DNA of 64,000 nucleotides from contig JASAND010015686.1 of assembly GCA_030248195.1 (NCBI GenBank), positions 1 through 64,000 on the forward strand. The letters run 5' to 3'. Below, piece after piece: positions 7,689 through 18,847 of the stretch. The notes under the pieces are model-generated. The model saw nothing but the letters and a program-made list of their open reading frames with translations, did not search any database and was not told the DNA's origin. Within the stretch, counting starts at the first letter, position 1, and every line of letters begins with the position of its first letter. This DNA is from Trissonchulus latispiculum. Its lineage: Eukaryota > Nematoda > Enoplea > Enoplida > Ironidae. A program made the position numbers and the translations under genes.

Positions 7689-10600
7689 ATGGCTTCGATT
7701 TCCCAGTTGAATGCGGCCATTGAAACGGGTGTTTGGAAGGGAAACCCAATGATTACCCAGGGTCTAAGAGACCAAGCCATCTCCCTAATTAAAAGTCAAT
7801 TTGGATGGTAAAGAGGTAATTGGGACCGATGAGTTTTGGACATATGCCCAATCCCTTCCCCAGGAAGCTCCTCAACCACCAGCTAACACTTCCCACGTCT
7901 GCCCCACCTGCAAGGAGACATTCCCCAATTTGGCCGAGCTGCAAAAGCACAAGGCATCCCATTCTTCCAGGCCCTTATTCCATTGCCCTAAATGTGAGAA
8001 GTCGTTCACCGAAAAACATAACATGACTCGACATTTCAAAAAATTCCATCCCAACGAAACTCCATCCTACGAATGCCGAAAATGCGGCTTTACATACAGG
8101 ACATACAAGGGTTACCAGGGCCATCTTAGGACCCACCGGGAGGCCCCAAAAATCCAGGATCCCAGAACTCTTAGGCAGACCCACTTTTCCAACCCTCCAA
8201 CAGAAGACGCCCCCAAATTGACTAGGAGTATTGTAAAGGATCTCCCCGACGACCTAGCCCAGATCTACAGAGAAAATTGGAGTAGAATTAGGACTCGATA
8301 TTTTGTTTCATCTGGAATTCAAAATAGGTACAACTTCAGGATGGACAGTGCATCTCAGATTAGGGACCTGGTCAAAATTATTTTCAAACTTCAGAGATGG
8401 CAATTTAAATTCAATCTTTCTTTTGGATTCATTCTTAGAAATATAGAAGACGGGGAGTTAAGGTATTACTACCCTTCTGGAAATAACCGGTATTTCGATG
8501 AACCCATCCACATTTCCAATGAGGGCGATCTGGGAAAAATTTACTATGAGTTGGACCGGGGTGACATCCTGGAGTGGGTTAGGCAACAACGACCTAATAC
8601 AAAGTGGACTGTACATCAAATTACAAATGTTTGCTTCTATATAAACAAGTTGATTTCCTATGCCGTGGGTGAGGTGAGGTACCTCCCGGATTACGTAAAA
8701 AACAATCGAGGTCTCAATGCTCTTATAAAGAACCGAAATTCAGGAAGACCAAAAGTGCTTCTTTAGGTGCCTAGCTCTAGGTCTTGGGTCTAATGTCTAT
8801 GGTTTAGAGGAAAAGACAAATGAGTTAATTGAACAGTGGGTACAACCTGGAGAAGAGTTTAATGGGGTCTGCCTTGAGGATCTGGATGAGATAGAGGAAA
8901 AATTTGATATTGCAATTACAGTTTACGAACTTGGTCCACAGTTGAAGAAGCCGATGAGGAACCCGAGGACCTGAATGAACTCGTAATTCGGAACCACGAA
9001 AGAGATCAAGAAATCACAGAAATTGCAGCCAAACTAATTCGAAGACCCCTGGGAAAGAAATCCAGGAAAATGGCTATTAATATTTACGAAAATCACTTCT
9101 CCTTTATCAAAAATCTCAACAAGTTCACCCTTACCTGGAAATGTTCGAACTGCGAGAAACTATTTCTACTACTCCAAAGAGATACTCCAAAAGTTGCGAG
9201 GTGGGCATCAAGCACATCTTCCCTGGGGGAGGAGTTGGACCTACTAAAACGATTCTCCAAACAATTAGTGAGTTAGGAATCCTTGTCCCTGAATGGTACT
9301 ACCCGTTTAGAATAGCCTACGATTTTGAGTGCATGTTTAAGCCGACTGATAAGAAAAGCGGGCCCAAATTGATTTACGAAAAAGAATTAATCCCTGGTTC
9401 AGTATCTGTTGCTTCAAACGTTCCTGGGTACGAAACTCCAAATTGCCTAATTACGACTGGGGATCCCTACGACTTAGTGGTCCGAATGAAGGATTACCTG
9501 GAGGAGATAGCCGACAAAGCGTACGAACTTCTTAGGGAAATCTACGAGCCCACCCTTTCCGGTCTAGCCGAGCATGAGAAACTTCTGGCAGAATTCGAAA
9601 CCTGGTTAAAGGAAGTTCCAACTGTCGGATTCAATTCAGGAAAATTTGATATGAACCTTATAAAGTCTTGTCTAATTACCAACTTACTCCTAAATGGCCA
9701 GGAAACCAAGTATGTTGTGAAAAAGAATAACAACTACATGGCCCTCTGTACCCCCAAATTGTACTTTCTAGACATTACAAACTACCTTGCCGCTGGGACC
9801 TCCTACAAGAAATGGCTTAAAGGTTTTAAAATTGAGGACGAAAAGGGTGCCTTTCCCTATGAGGCCTTCACTTCCCTCGAGTTCCTAGATCAGGGATTTC
9901 CCCACCGTGACCTCTACTACTCAACCTTGAAACAACAGGAAATCTCTGACGAGGACTTCACAGCAGTTGTAGCGGCATGGAGGAAAAAGAAATTTAAAAC
10001 TGTAAGGGATCTCCTAATTTGGTACAATAATTTGGATGTAGGGCCCTTCCTTCAAGCTACCGAAAAAATGGTAGACTTCTGGAAAACTATGGGGATTGAC
10101 ATGTTTAAAAGTGGGGCTATCTCTCTACCTGGCTTAGCCTACAAACACATGATGAACAAAATTCCCAAACATACCATCCTTCCCCTATTCAGTAGATTCA
10201 ACCAAAATTGGCATAAATTAATTAAGGACAACATAGTTTGGGGTCCTAGTTTGGTCTTTCACAGATATCATGAAGCCGGGGTAACTGAAATTACAAACGG
10301 GTTCAAAGTTGCACAAATTTTTGGGTTCGACGCCAACGCCTTATACCTCTGGTGCACAATGCAAGAAATGCCCACTGGTCTGTACGCGGAGTGGAAACCC
10401 ACAGAAGATGGGAAATTCAAAAGATGGCTACAAAAAGGGCGCAAGGAGGCTACGTGGCTGGAGTATATGGCAGAGGTACTGGGAGTTAGAGTTGAGCACG
10501 CCTACAACGGGGGCCAAAAAAGAGTTGGAAAGTCTAAAGTTGATGGCTGGGTTCAGGAAAAGAATCTCGTCCTCCAGTTTCAAGGTTGCTACTTCCACGG

Positions 10601-11955
10601 ACATGGCTGCGAGTTGGATAGGAACCAGGACCCTGAGGATCGCACTAAAAGACGGGAAAGAACTGAGCGGGTGTCCCAGGCAATTAAAGATGGGGGTTTC
10701 TATCTTCTTGAAAAGTGGGAATGTGAGTTCGACAAAGACCTAAAAGAGTCCCCGGATATGCAGCAGTTCATGGAGGAACACTTCAACCTTCCTAAGAAAC
10801 GATCGGTCCTTACTTTCGCACAACTAGTCACCCAAATTCAAGCGAATAGGTTCTTCGGGTTAGTTGAGGTGGACATTGAGGTACCTGAGGAAAAGAAAGA
10901 ATACTTCGCTGAGATGACCCCAATTTTCAAAAATGTAGAAATTTCAAAGGAAGATATCGGGAATCACATGAAAACTTTTTGCGATCTGAATGAGTTAATG
11001 GCACAGCCTAGAAGGGGTCTAATTGGAAGCTACTTTGGGAAAAAGATTCTCCTAGCTACTCCCCTAATTAAGTGGTATCTCAAACACGGACTCAAAATTA
11101 CGAAAATCCACCAAGCTATTGAATTCAAACCTAAGGCGTGTTTCAAAGAACTGGGAGATGAGGTTACCTACCATCGTTCTGCCGCAGACTCGGATCCGGA
11201 TTTGGCACTGAAGGGTGAAATGTTCAAACTTCTAGGAAATTCTTACTACGGTCGGACAATTACAAATTTAGAGAAGCACCAGGATGTAAGATATTGTCAA
11301 AGGTCTGGGGCTAGCCGGGAAGTAAATGGATGGAGATTTAGGAGATTAGATGATCTGGGGAATGGGATCTATGAGGTTCAATCTGCAAAATCCAAAATTG
11401 TCTACAGGTTACCGGAATTAGTGGGGTTTCCAGTACGCCAAACTTAGGATGCTCCAATTCTACTATGACTGTCTTAAACCAAATCTGTGGCCCGAAACCT
11501 TCCAGCTTTGTCAAATGGACACGGACTCCCTCTATTTCGCCTGCTCTTCTAAAAACCTAAGTGATTGTGTCCCTATTAGAAATGAAAAACAATGGGTTAA
11601 GGCCCTCAAGGATTTCTTTGTCCTAGACCCCAGTCAAAAAAGAATACCTGGACTGTTCAAAGAAGAATGGACAGGAGATGGTATAATAGCACTTTGCAGT
11701 AAAACTTACCTAGCTTGGGGAAAGACAACTAAAGTCTCCCATAAAGGTGTAAGTAAAACCCTAAATAGCTACACACCGGAAGATTTCAAGGATGTTTTAG
11801 AAACGGGGAATACAATGTCTGGAGAAAACAGAGGACTTAGAAGCATAGACAATAAAATAATATAATACTTTCAAACTAAGGATGCCCTTCCCTACCTCTA
11901 CCCTAAGCGGAAAGTGTTAGCAGATGGGGTGAGTACGGCTCCACTGGATATATGA
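7689..11955 (+). pseudogene. Protein-primed family B DNA polymerase with N-terminal zinc fingers, broken
   Basis: This replicative polymerase starts plausibly at ATG 7689. Three C2H2 fingers lie at 7900-8135 in the next frame. A conserved CFFRC segment starts at 8756. The exonuclease and polymerase body is open from about 9165 to 11420. It shows Exo I DFE (9321), an Exo II NSGKFD motif, motif A DANALY (10329), an FQGCYFHGH insertion typical of Polinton enzymes (about 10577), and motif B LLGNSYYG (about 11230). Motif C MDTDSLY (about 11514) lies in the last frame. Frame is lost near 7800, 8751, 8940, 9165 and 11425, and an in-frame TAA stands at 11863, 30 codons before the natural end at 11955. 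Catalytic motifs survive, but the gene cannot make a full protein. Confidence 0.9.
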
Positions 11956-12062
11956 TTGTAGTATTTGTTTTTATCCCAACAGCCCTCTTCAGGGCTAAAT
12001 GTATATACTGTATATAGATATGCTGTATAGAAATGCCTTAAAAACCCAAAAAAATTAGAATT

Positions 12063-12150
12063 ATACAAAAACAAAAAAACCACTAATGGGCCGACGCCGG
12101 GTCCCAAGCCCCGGGGGAAGAACACAGAGGGGTGGCAAGGAAGTCGTAAG
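12063..12150. repeat. Right inner terminal inverted repeat of the Polinton
   Basis: This stretch begins about 108 bases after the polymerase stop. It matches 155-245 in reverse complement in three ordered blocks separated by small gaps. No clear match to 1-150 is found between 12150 and 12330, so the outer repeat is either too diverged or was replaced. The exact right end is unresolved. Confidence 0.55.
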
Positions 12151-12245
12151 GGTGGTGACGTCATAAACCGGTAAAGGGGTGGGAGGGAGTGGGAGGGAAA
12201 ATTTGGGATTGGGATTGAGGTGCGAAAAGCTCGCCCTATACTACT

Positions 12246-12321
12246 TATATATATATATATACCTATAAGGAGAACTTGACAGACTAGCAAGTAACATGAT
12301 TAGCATGTGGATGAGTCTGTC
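12246..12321 (+). repeat. Left copy of direct repeat flanking the palindrome
   Basis: A TA run, then a block containing TTGACAGACTAGCAAGT and ATGATTAGCATGT, recurs in the same orientation at 20533-20602 with a few substitutions. A more distant copy starts near 21308. The two main copies bracket the inverted structure at 12325-20524. Confidence 0.7.
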
Positions 12322-12529
12322 ATAGTCTGTCATTGATAACAGACTGAAGTAGTATAGAGTGTTAAAATGGTGTATAATTGGCGTGGGGGGGTTTGGTGGC
12401 GGTGTAGGAAAATTGGGGGGGGAGGTTGTGGCGGAAAATTGGGGGGAGGTTTATTGGGTTGTGGAGGAAAATTGGGGGGAGGTTTATGGTTTATGGGGTC
12501 GTGGAGTTGGGGGGAGGTTGTGGGGAGGT

Positions 12530-12793
12530 GACCGGAACCACGGTCGACGAAAGGTCAAATTTCAAAATTGTCCATTTTTCGTCGGGAAAACTTAATCTAG
12601 GGGGTTTTCGGGTCGGGAAATTAAAAAAATGACCTTAGTTTTGTTCTATTTTTCATCTCCATGCTGTACCATAACCGGAACCTCGACCGACCCAAGGTCA
12701 AACTTCAAAATTGACAATTTTTGCTCGAAAAACTTTATCTGGGGGTTTTCGGGGTCGGGATTTCGAAAATGACCTTTGTTTAGTTCTATTTCT
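12530..12793 (+). repeat. Two tandem monomers of about 130 bp
   Basis: Two related units run through here, each with a block like GGTCAAATTTCAAAATTG, then a GGGGGTTTTCGG segment and AATGACCTTTGTT. The matching inverted pair lies at 19986-20245. Distant relatives may be the tandem units at 55100-55440. Confidence 0.55.
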
Positions 12794-12797
12794 TAAG

Positions 12798-13683
12798 GTG
12801 GTGATTCCCTTTGGTCACATAAGGTTAGCACCATTACAGCTCATTCATTACTTGGAGTTAAGAAGCCGTTTTCATATCAAAATGCAGCTTGACATTTTTC
12901 TTTCCAATGCATACCATGAAACCAATGTTACGTGTCTAAAGTATTTTTAACACATTTTAGAAGAAGTATAATTTTCCAGATTTTTTGCAGACTCAAGTAA
13001 ATTTTTTCGTGAGACATCGGTTATATCATTCGATACCCCCATCTAATAGCTGGGGACGATTTTTTAATTATTGTGAAATCGCTCTTCGTTATGGAGAAAT
13101 AAACTGAAATGTGTGCGTAACCTGTATTTTGGCTACTTTTTTCAAATTTGTCAAGCGATTACTTTAGATAAAAAGCAGTAATCGGGGCAACTAAAAAACG
13201 TCCTTGGGTATATTTGTGTAGAACTCATTTGGTAAGTAGCAGCCCTCCAGGTTGCACGGTGAATGCTCCACAATCTTTGAAAAAAATTGGTCGCGTTTTT
13301 GCAAAAACTACATTTTTCATGATAGCAGCCTACGGGATAGCTGTTGGAAGACGATCATCCATCGGATAACGAGACCTTCAGATCGACTCCCTTCGTTTGA
13401 TTTTACGGCTTGTGTAGTTCAAGAAATGATGGATTATTTGATTTCTGCAAAAATGACAAGTTTTCGACACCAAGACAAGAAAATCGGCTATATCGCAAGC
13501 TAGAAAAAGATAGAAAGTTGCTCTAGAAAGCAAACATGTGAAGCTCAACGAGATCTTTCAAATGAATATAGTCATAACTGTATAGGTACTGCCAAACTTT
13601 CAAAAATTGGGAAAAACCGCCCTGACCGGAAACCTCGAATTTTTGAATCGGTGTTAGAACACTAAAAGAACGTATTTCCGAAA
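12798..13683 (+). mobile_element. Truncated copy of the TTAA-flanked element family X
   Basis: It starts TTAA then GGTGGTGATTCCCTTTGG and matches the complete copy at 18848-19981 in reverse complement until about 13683, where the last portion including the second terminal repeat is missing. No coding capacity is seen. The TTAA flank suggests a Kolobok- or piggyBac-type non-autonomous element. Confidence 0.65.
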
Positions 13684-13744
13684 GTTTCGTCAAATTTCAT
13701 CGTTGTAGAATCTAAAAATGGTCACAGATCATGGCCACAAAGTA

Positions 13745-14209
13745 CAGCTATTCGTTTATTTCAGTTTAAATAAAAGAAAGAAAGAAAGAAATTAAATAAA
13801 GAAAGAAAAGAAAAACAAAGAAAAGAAAATGGAAGAAAATGAAAGAAAGCCTTTCCACTAAGAATTTCACAAACAGTATCAGACTTTGTCATCAATTAAA
13901 CAGCTGTAATTTTGGTTGCATCAACCTTTGACTGATAACAGGCACCCTGCCTCGTTTCTTCTTTGAGCAGACCCTCATTTTGACAACTTAGCAACAATCT
14001 AAGGCGCATATTTCAATGCCTCAAAGTTCACAAGGCACACGTTTGACCTTCGTGTGTAACTTTCTATATCTTTCTGTCAATCATTTTTAGCAGGCAACCA
14101 ACAAACTGAAAGAAAGAAAGAAAGAAATGAAAAGAAAGAAAATAAAAGAAAAAGAAAGAAATAAAAGAAAGAAAGAAAGAAATTTTATACTGAAATATGC
14201 GAATAGCTG
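13745..14209. mobile_element. Mariner/Tc1-like MITE with TA target duplication
   Basis: The 465 bp segment has terminal inverted repeats starting CAGCTATTCG and is flanked by TA on both sides. The opposite palindrome arm keeps the uninterrupted site (reading AAAGTAAGCTACG), which proves the insertion and its borders. Internally it contains AAAG microsatellite runs (about 13768-13853 and 14108-14186) and no gene. Confidence 0.8.
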
Positions 14210-14784
14210 TAAGCTACGTGCTGTGCCGTAACCGGGACTATGGCATACCCGAGGCCACCAGTTTGACTAGGAAAAGGTTGAGGTTTTCTGGGTCGGTTTT
14301 TGACTTCGAAAGCTAGCTCCTATGCTAGGTGCGACCACTAGTTTCACAGTCCGACCACTTTAGTTTACGGTAACAAGCACAAATAAACAGACCAGTGGTA
14401 AACCCATAGCGCGACAAACCAGTGGCAAAACAAGTTAACAGCCAATAGAGGCGGATGTCTTTTATTGACAAGAAGCAACGACAATACTGTACAACAAAAT
14501 TATGGTACGAATACTGTTCAAGAAAACACAGCAAAAATAATATAGTACAACAAGACAACTGCACAACTGCACAACTGCAATGGTCACAGGTGTGCATTGT
14601 GAGTCTGCTTCTGAAGTTGTCTATTCCATCGCACATTATCCCTAGCATAGCAATTCTTTATATTAACATCGTGTAGTCTAAAACATCCCTTGTGACTTCA
14701 AAGAAGCATTGTCTCGCATATATTCCAGACCGCAGCTTCTAATCCCAGGATTGGACTCGGACATGATGGGAAATAACTCTTTAC

Positions 14785-14990
14785 TTGCTCTTTCTTATTG
14801 TGAGCTTGCTCCTTCTTTGCTCCTTGTTACTATGAGCTTGCTCCTTGTTATTGTGAGCTTGCTTCTTCTTTGCCCCTTGCTACTGTGACCTTGCTCCTTG
14901 TTATTGTGAGCCTGTTCCTTCTTTGCTCCTTGCTACTGGGAGCTTGCTCCTTGTTATTGTGAGCCTGCTGTTTGCTTGCTCCGACCTTTC
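14785..14990 (+). repeat. Minisatellite of TTGCTCCTTG / TTATTGTGAGC units
   Basis: Units of about 25-30 bases alternate TTGCTCCTTGTTATTGTGAGC with CTTCTTTGCTCC. A short related patch recurs at 15411-15480. The patches lie just before two direct copies of the zinc-finger gene start. Confidence 0.6.
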
Positions 14991-15034
14991 TTCGGTATCT
15001 GTCGTACACATCTACGTTAATATAAAGAATTGGT

Positions 15035-15768
15035 ATGCTGGGGATAATGTGCGATGGAATAAACAACTTCAGAAGCAGACTCACAATGCACACCTGTGAC
15101 CATTGTGGTGAAACATTTAGCAGATCATTCAATATGCGGCGCCACATACAAAACGTTCTGCGCCAACGACTGATGAAGAAGACTCAAAATCAGAAGGCTC
15201 AGTGGAGGAGAGCATTAGCACCGCAGAAGGAACTGATGAAGAAATTGGAGAATTTTGGGAAGAGCTTGTAGCGAGAGCTGAGGAAAAGTTTCAAGCACGG
15301 GCTCGAAGATTGATGTCGGAATACCAACAAGACGGGCTGAGTATAGATAGACCAAACAAAATTGAAGCTTACAATGAAATTAGACCTAAGATCAGAGCGG
15401 TCGTTGTTGCTATGAGCTTACTCCTAGTTATTCTGAGCTTGCTCCTTCTTTGCCCCTTGCTGCTGTGACCTTGCTGTTTGCTTGCTCCAAGCTTTCTTCG
15501 ATATCTGTCGTACACATCTACGTTAATATAAAGAATTGCTGTGCTGGGGATAATGTGCGATGAAATAAACAACTTCAGAAGCAGACTCACAATGCTTGTT
15601 TACTTTAAGACAACTCAATGCAATGATTTGCTGAAAGACCCTATCATCGCACAAATTGTGGACAAACAGTCGGACTACGAGGAACGACTTTCTACAGATG
15701 AGGTTCTAAAACGTGCCATTGAAAAGAATGCTGCAATTGATGATCATGTACTACCGGAGAGAACATGA
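15035..15768 (+). pseudogene. Remnant of a C2H2 zinc-finger protein gene inside the palindrome
   Basis: Near 15088 a C2H2 finger reads CDHCGETFSRSFNMRRH. The frame then shifts near 15165 into an acidic Ser/Glu segment with a helical FWEELVARAEEKFQARARR stretch, open to about 15395. There a block duplicating the gene start (15491-15595, matching 14987-15110) interrupts it. The acidic-helical reading resumes at about 15600 (LLKDPIIAQIV) and stops at 15766. A third, inverted copy of the gene start lies at 14575-14670. I recognise the general type, a mobile-element C2H2 protein with an acidic linker, but not a named family. It is clearly non-functional. Confidence 0.6.
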
Positions 15769-15839
15769 AAGCTAACAGTGTGGAATTCATACCAAATTAG
15801 TCAATAAAGTCAAACTGACACAAACCGAAATATCAGCCG

Positions 15840-15955
15840 CAGCACATTGAGATATGCTTTCAACATGACGACATAACCTCGGAGCACAATGAAGTATGCT
15901 CGGAGCACAACGAAGTATGCTCGCAGCGCAATGACGTATGCTCGGAGAACAGCTA
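15840..15955 (+). repeat. Short tandem repeat of about 21 bp
   Basis: About four units of CGGAGCACAATGAAGTATGCT with substitutions, just after the zinc-finger remnant. No coding signal. Confidence 0.6.
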
Positions 15956-16358
15956 AATTCGTGCAATAACCAAATGTGCATGGAACGTGGCTGAAAACAC
16001 GAATTAGTCACTCACCGTCAAACCGACAATAAGCACCGCCAACAGCAAAGTCAAACAACGGAACAGCACCAAAAGCCAGAACAGCAACAACAAACATAAC
16101 AACAACCACAACGACACAAACAACTTCGATTCAGAGCGACAGAAAAAACAGAGCTAAGTCACAAAATTCATCTAGCTGGCATAGATTTTATCAATAAACC
16201 TCAGAAGGTTTCCGCAAAAGCGGTTGACTTTTGCATTGACTTCGTCAGATCTCTAAATTTGTGGTCCAAACAACATAGAAAACGGTTTCAACGCTCAACT
16301 ACTACAAGCCTTATTGCATCTAAACAATGTATTCACGACTATGTGTCAGAAAATCCCA

Positions 16359-16508
16359 AAAACCGGTTTTAACTAGTTTAAAATGATTACGCTATTTAGT
16401 TTAAAGCGATTCCACAAAAGTAGTAATCATGCTGAAACCGGTTTTGTCTAGTTTAAAATGCTTACGCTATTTAGTTTAAAGTGATTACATATAAGTTGCA
16501 ATCATGGT
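16359..16508 (+). repeat. Two tandem 75 bp units
   Basis: Two adjacent units each start AAACCGGTTTT and contain TTTAGTTTAAAGYGATT and AATCATGSTG. They differ by about a dozen substitutions. They lie upstream of the second decayed gene in the palindrome centre, so they could be promoter repeats. Confidence 0.6.
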
Positions 16509-16598
16509 GTTTTGTCTTGTCGTTATGCCCTGAGCAGTGTAAACAGTTTAGAGCCCGTATTGTCTCTATAACTCGTATACTTTTGCAATCAAGCGGCG

Positions 16599-17063
16599 AT
16601 GAATTCTACGTATTGGTTTTGCTACTATGACTTACGACTGTATTCATCATATGGGGTATTAAGTGCCCATGGAAATTACAGTGGCCGTACGTTTCCCCTG
16701 TGGAAATATTGCTCAACGGACATTTCACATTCGAGCCCCTGTGCCATTTCATCAGCTGACCTCTCGTCAACTGGCTTATTTTTGGCCCGGTCGAAGAACG
16801 GACTCGAGTGGAACGATACACCAACGGTGCCTGCGAAATGGGAGGTCATGGACAGTATTTGCGAATTTCTGCGACAAAGTCAGGTAGACATGATAATTAC
16901 GAAAGGGACATCTTTATTCAAGGAGATGGGCCAGGCTCTTTTATGGAATGATCTAAATATTGGCATTTATGACTCCGTTGATGACATGAATCTATCTGCC
17001 CACACGCACGATGTTGAAGGACTGTCGTGCTGTGCCATGCACAGCGGCATGCAAACGAGGTAA
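16599..17063 (+). pseudogene. Unrecognised element-encoded protein, probably double-frameshifted
   Basis: The open frame gives 154 residues with YYDLRLYSSYG at the start, WNDTPTVPAKWEVM in the middle and VDMIITKGTSLFKEM near residue 105. Between about 16715 and 16800 another frame reads better (HQLTSRQLAYFWPG), so two compensating shifts are likely. The opening aromatic-DLR motif and the later hydrophobic-TKG motif loosely recall RNase H-fold nucleases, but I cannot assign a family. With the C2H2 remnant it forms the gene cargo of the palindrome. A second ATG-less extension is not seen after the stop at 17061. Confidence 0.4.
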
Positions 17064-17630
17064 AAGCAACAGTGCTCGAAACACAAGGTTGCTGACTTTG
17101 TAGTATTATTGTTGTGCAGTATTTTGTTGCACTTTTGTGCAGTTGTCTTGTTGTACTATATTATTTTTGCTGTGTTTTCTTGAACAGTATTCGTACACAG
17201 TATTGTCGTTGCTTCTTGTCAATAAAAGACATCCGCCTGTATTGGCTGTTAACTTGTTTTGCCACTGGTTTATCGCGCTAAGGGTTTACCACTGGTTTGT
17301 TTGTTTGTGTTTGTTACCGTAAACTAAAGTGGTCGGACTGTGAAACGCTCACTAGTGCTCGCACCTAGCATAAGAGCTAACTTTCGAAGTCAGAAACCGA
17401 CCCAGAAAACCACAACCTTTTCCTAGTCAAAATGGTGGCCTAGGGTATGCCATGGTTCCGGTTACGGCACAGTACGTAGCTTACTTTGTGGCCAAGATCT
17501 GTGACCATTTCTAGATTCTACAACAGAAAATTAGGCCTAGATACAGTTTTTTCTGGTGAAAACCAGTAACTTTGAAATCTGACCTAGGGTCAGGTTCCGG
17601 TTATGGACCCCTTACAGCATGCAGCTTAAG

Positions 17631-18843
17631 GGGGGGGGGTCGCCGGGTACCAAATTTTATGGTCACCGATTTCGCTCATTTTCGGGTATAATATACTCCC
17701 ATAGGTGCCCAAAAACAAGACAAATTTTTAGAGTCCAGGGTCAATCCAGTTTAGAGATATTTCAGTTCAAATCCCTACAATTTACTATTTGCGCCAGTAT
17801 GCCTCGCTGAGGTCTTGGAAGTCGTGTACACATGGGACGACAACAGACTACGGCATGACAAATACATCAAATTAAAGCCTCTAGTTGGGGCTATTTATCA
17901 GTGCATAAATAACAGTGGCAAGCCAAGCAACGAGCGAGAAACGGCGTTTGAACGATTCGGTAATGCTCATTCCGACTGTCATTTGCTTCAAATTTTAAGT
18001 CGCTCTAACTTTCTCATATTGCTTTGTAGAGACTTGGTGTAAGAAGATAAAATGTTCAGGACATCGAGAGCTTCAATTTGATATAAAATATGGCTATATT
18101 TGAAAAAATTGAAAATTTGACATTTTTGGCACATAGGTGTCCGCCATGTTGTAGCCAACGCAAAACACAGGCTATTGGCATGAAATTTTACATACATATT
18201 GGCATTATGCATGCCAATTAGCAGACCAAATTTTATTGAGATACCTTAAGTTTTGTCTGACTTATAAAGCATTAAACACGAAATTTTCGAAAAATGATGA
18301 ATTTTGAGGAAAAATGAAATTTCTGCTACCAAAACTGTGAGCTACTGAAAACCCTGGACAGTTATTGACTATATTCAAAATAGAGCTCTAGCAATGTACT
18401 ATGCTAATAACTAAACGCGAAGTTTCTATACCGAAGGGTTAGTTCAGGACAGGACAATACGTTCAACGAGCTACACATTTGTAGAGCGATTTTTAGCAAA
18501 AACCGCCTTCCCCGAAATTTGTAAATTCGTATAAAATTAGCGGCCCTACAGGAAATAATGTCGTATAGATATTAGCACTGTGCCTAGTCCAGATTAGGTT
18601 TACACCAAGTTGTAGCCGATTTGCTCGTACACAGCGCTCAAACTTTTGGTAGCAGAAAAATTTTCCTAACTTTTTCATTTTCCTATGTTTAACACATGTC
18701 GGGGTCACCTTTGGAGGGCTATTGTGAATGATAGGAAAAGTTTTGCAACAAACGCACTTGTCTTGTTTTGGGGACCCACGAGGACTACAAAATACGTGAA
18801 AATGAGAAAAATCGGAGATGGTCGAAAAATCGCGACCCCCCCC
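17631..18843. mobile_element. TTAA-flanked non-autonomous element family Y
   Basis: Terminal inverted repeats start GGGGGGG then TCGC at both ends, immediately inside TTAA, with further inverted similarity (ATTTTTCTCATTTTC-like) over about 60 bases. The 1.2 kb interior has only short, unconvincing open frames. A Kolobok- or piggyBac-like transposase in trans is the likely mover. Confidence 0.6.
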
Positions 18844-18847
18844 TTAA

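Larger units (their letters stand above)
1..12320. mobile_element. Polinton/Maverick (adintovirus-like) integrated virus, right boundary approximate, left end probably cut by the window
   Basis: The segment carries the hallmark Polinton set: protein-primed DNA polymerase B, retroviral-type integrase with chromodomain, FtsK/A32-like packaging ATPase, adenain-like cysteine protease and capsid-type proteins. Minus-strand genes run from about 6708 down to 323 and the polymerase reads rightward from 7689 to 11955, the divergent layout common in animal Polintons. Diverged inverted repeats are seen near 155-245 and 12063-12150. The 6 bp target duplication expected for Polintons cannot be checked because the left end is not in view. 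This is an old integrated copy: the polymerase is broken, but most structural genes are open. Confidence 0.93.
12360..14675. repeat. Left arm of a large imperfect palindrome
   Basis: From AAAATGGTGTATAATTGG (about 12364) to the sequence near 14670, the left arm matches the reverse complement of 17090-20455 in long colinear stretches with moderate divergence. Differences include a mariner-like insertion at 13745-14209 and the loss of about 1.4 kb present in the right arm. The inner end (14340-14610) matches 17100-17400. The two arms enclose about 2.4 kb with two decayed genes, so they may be long terminal inverted repeats of one element. Confidence 0.75.
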
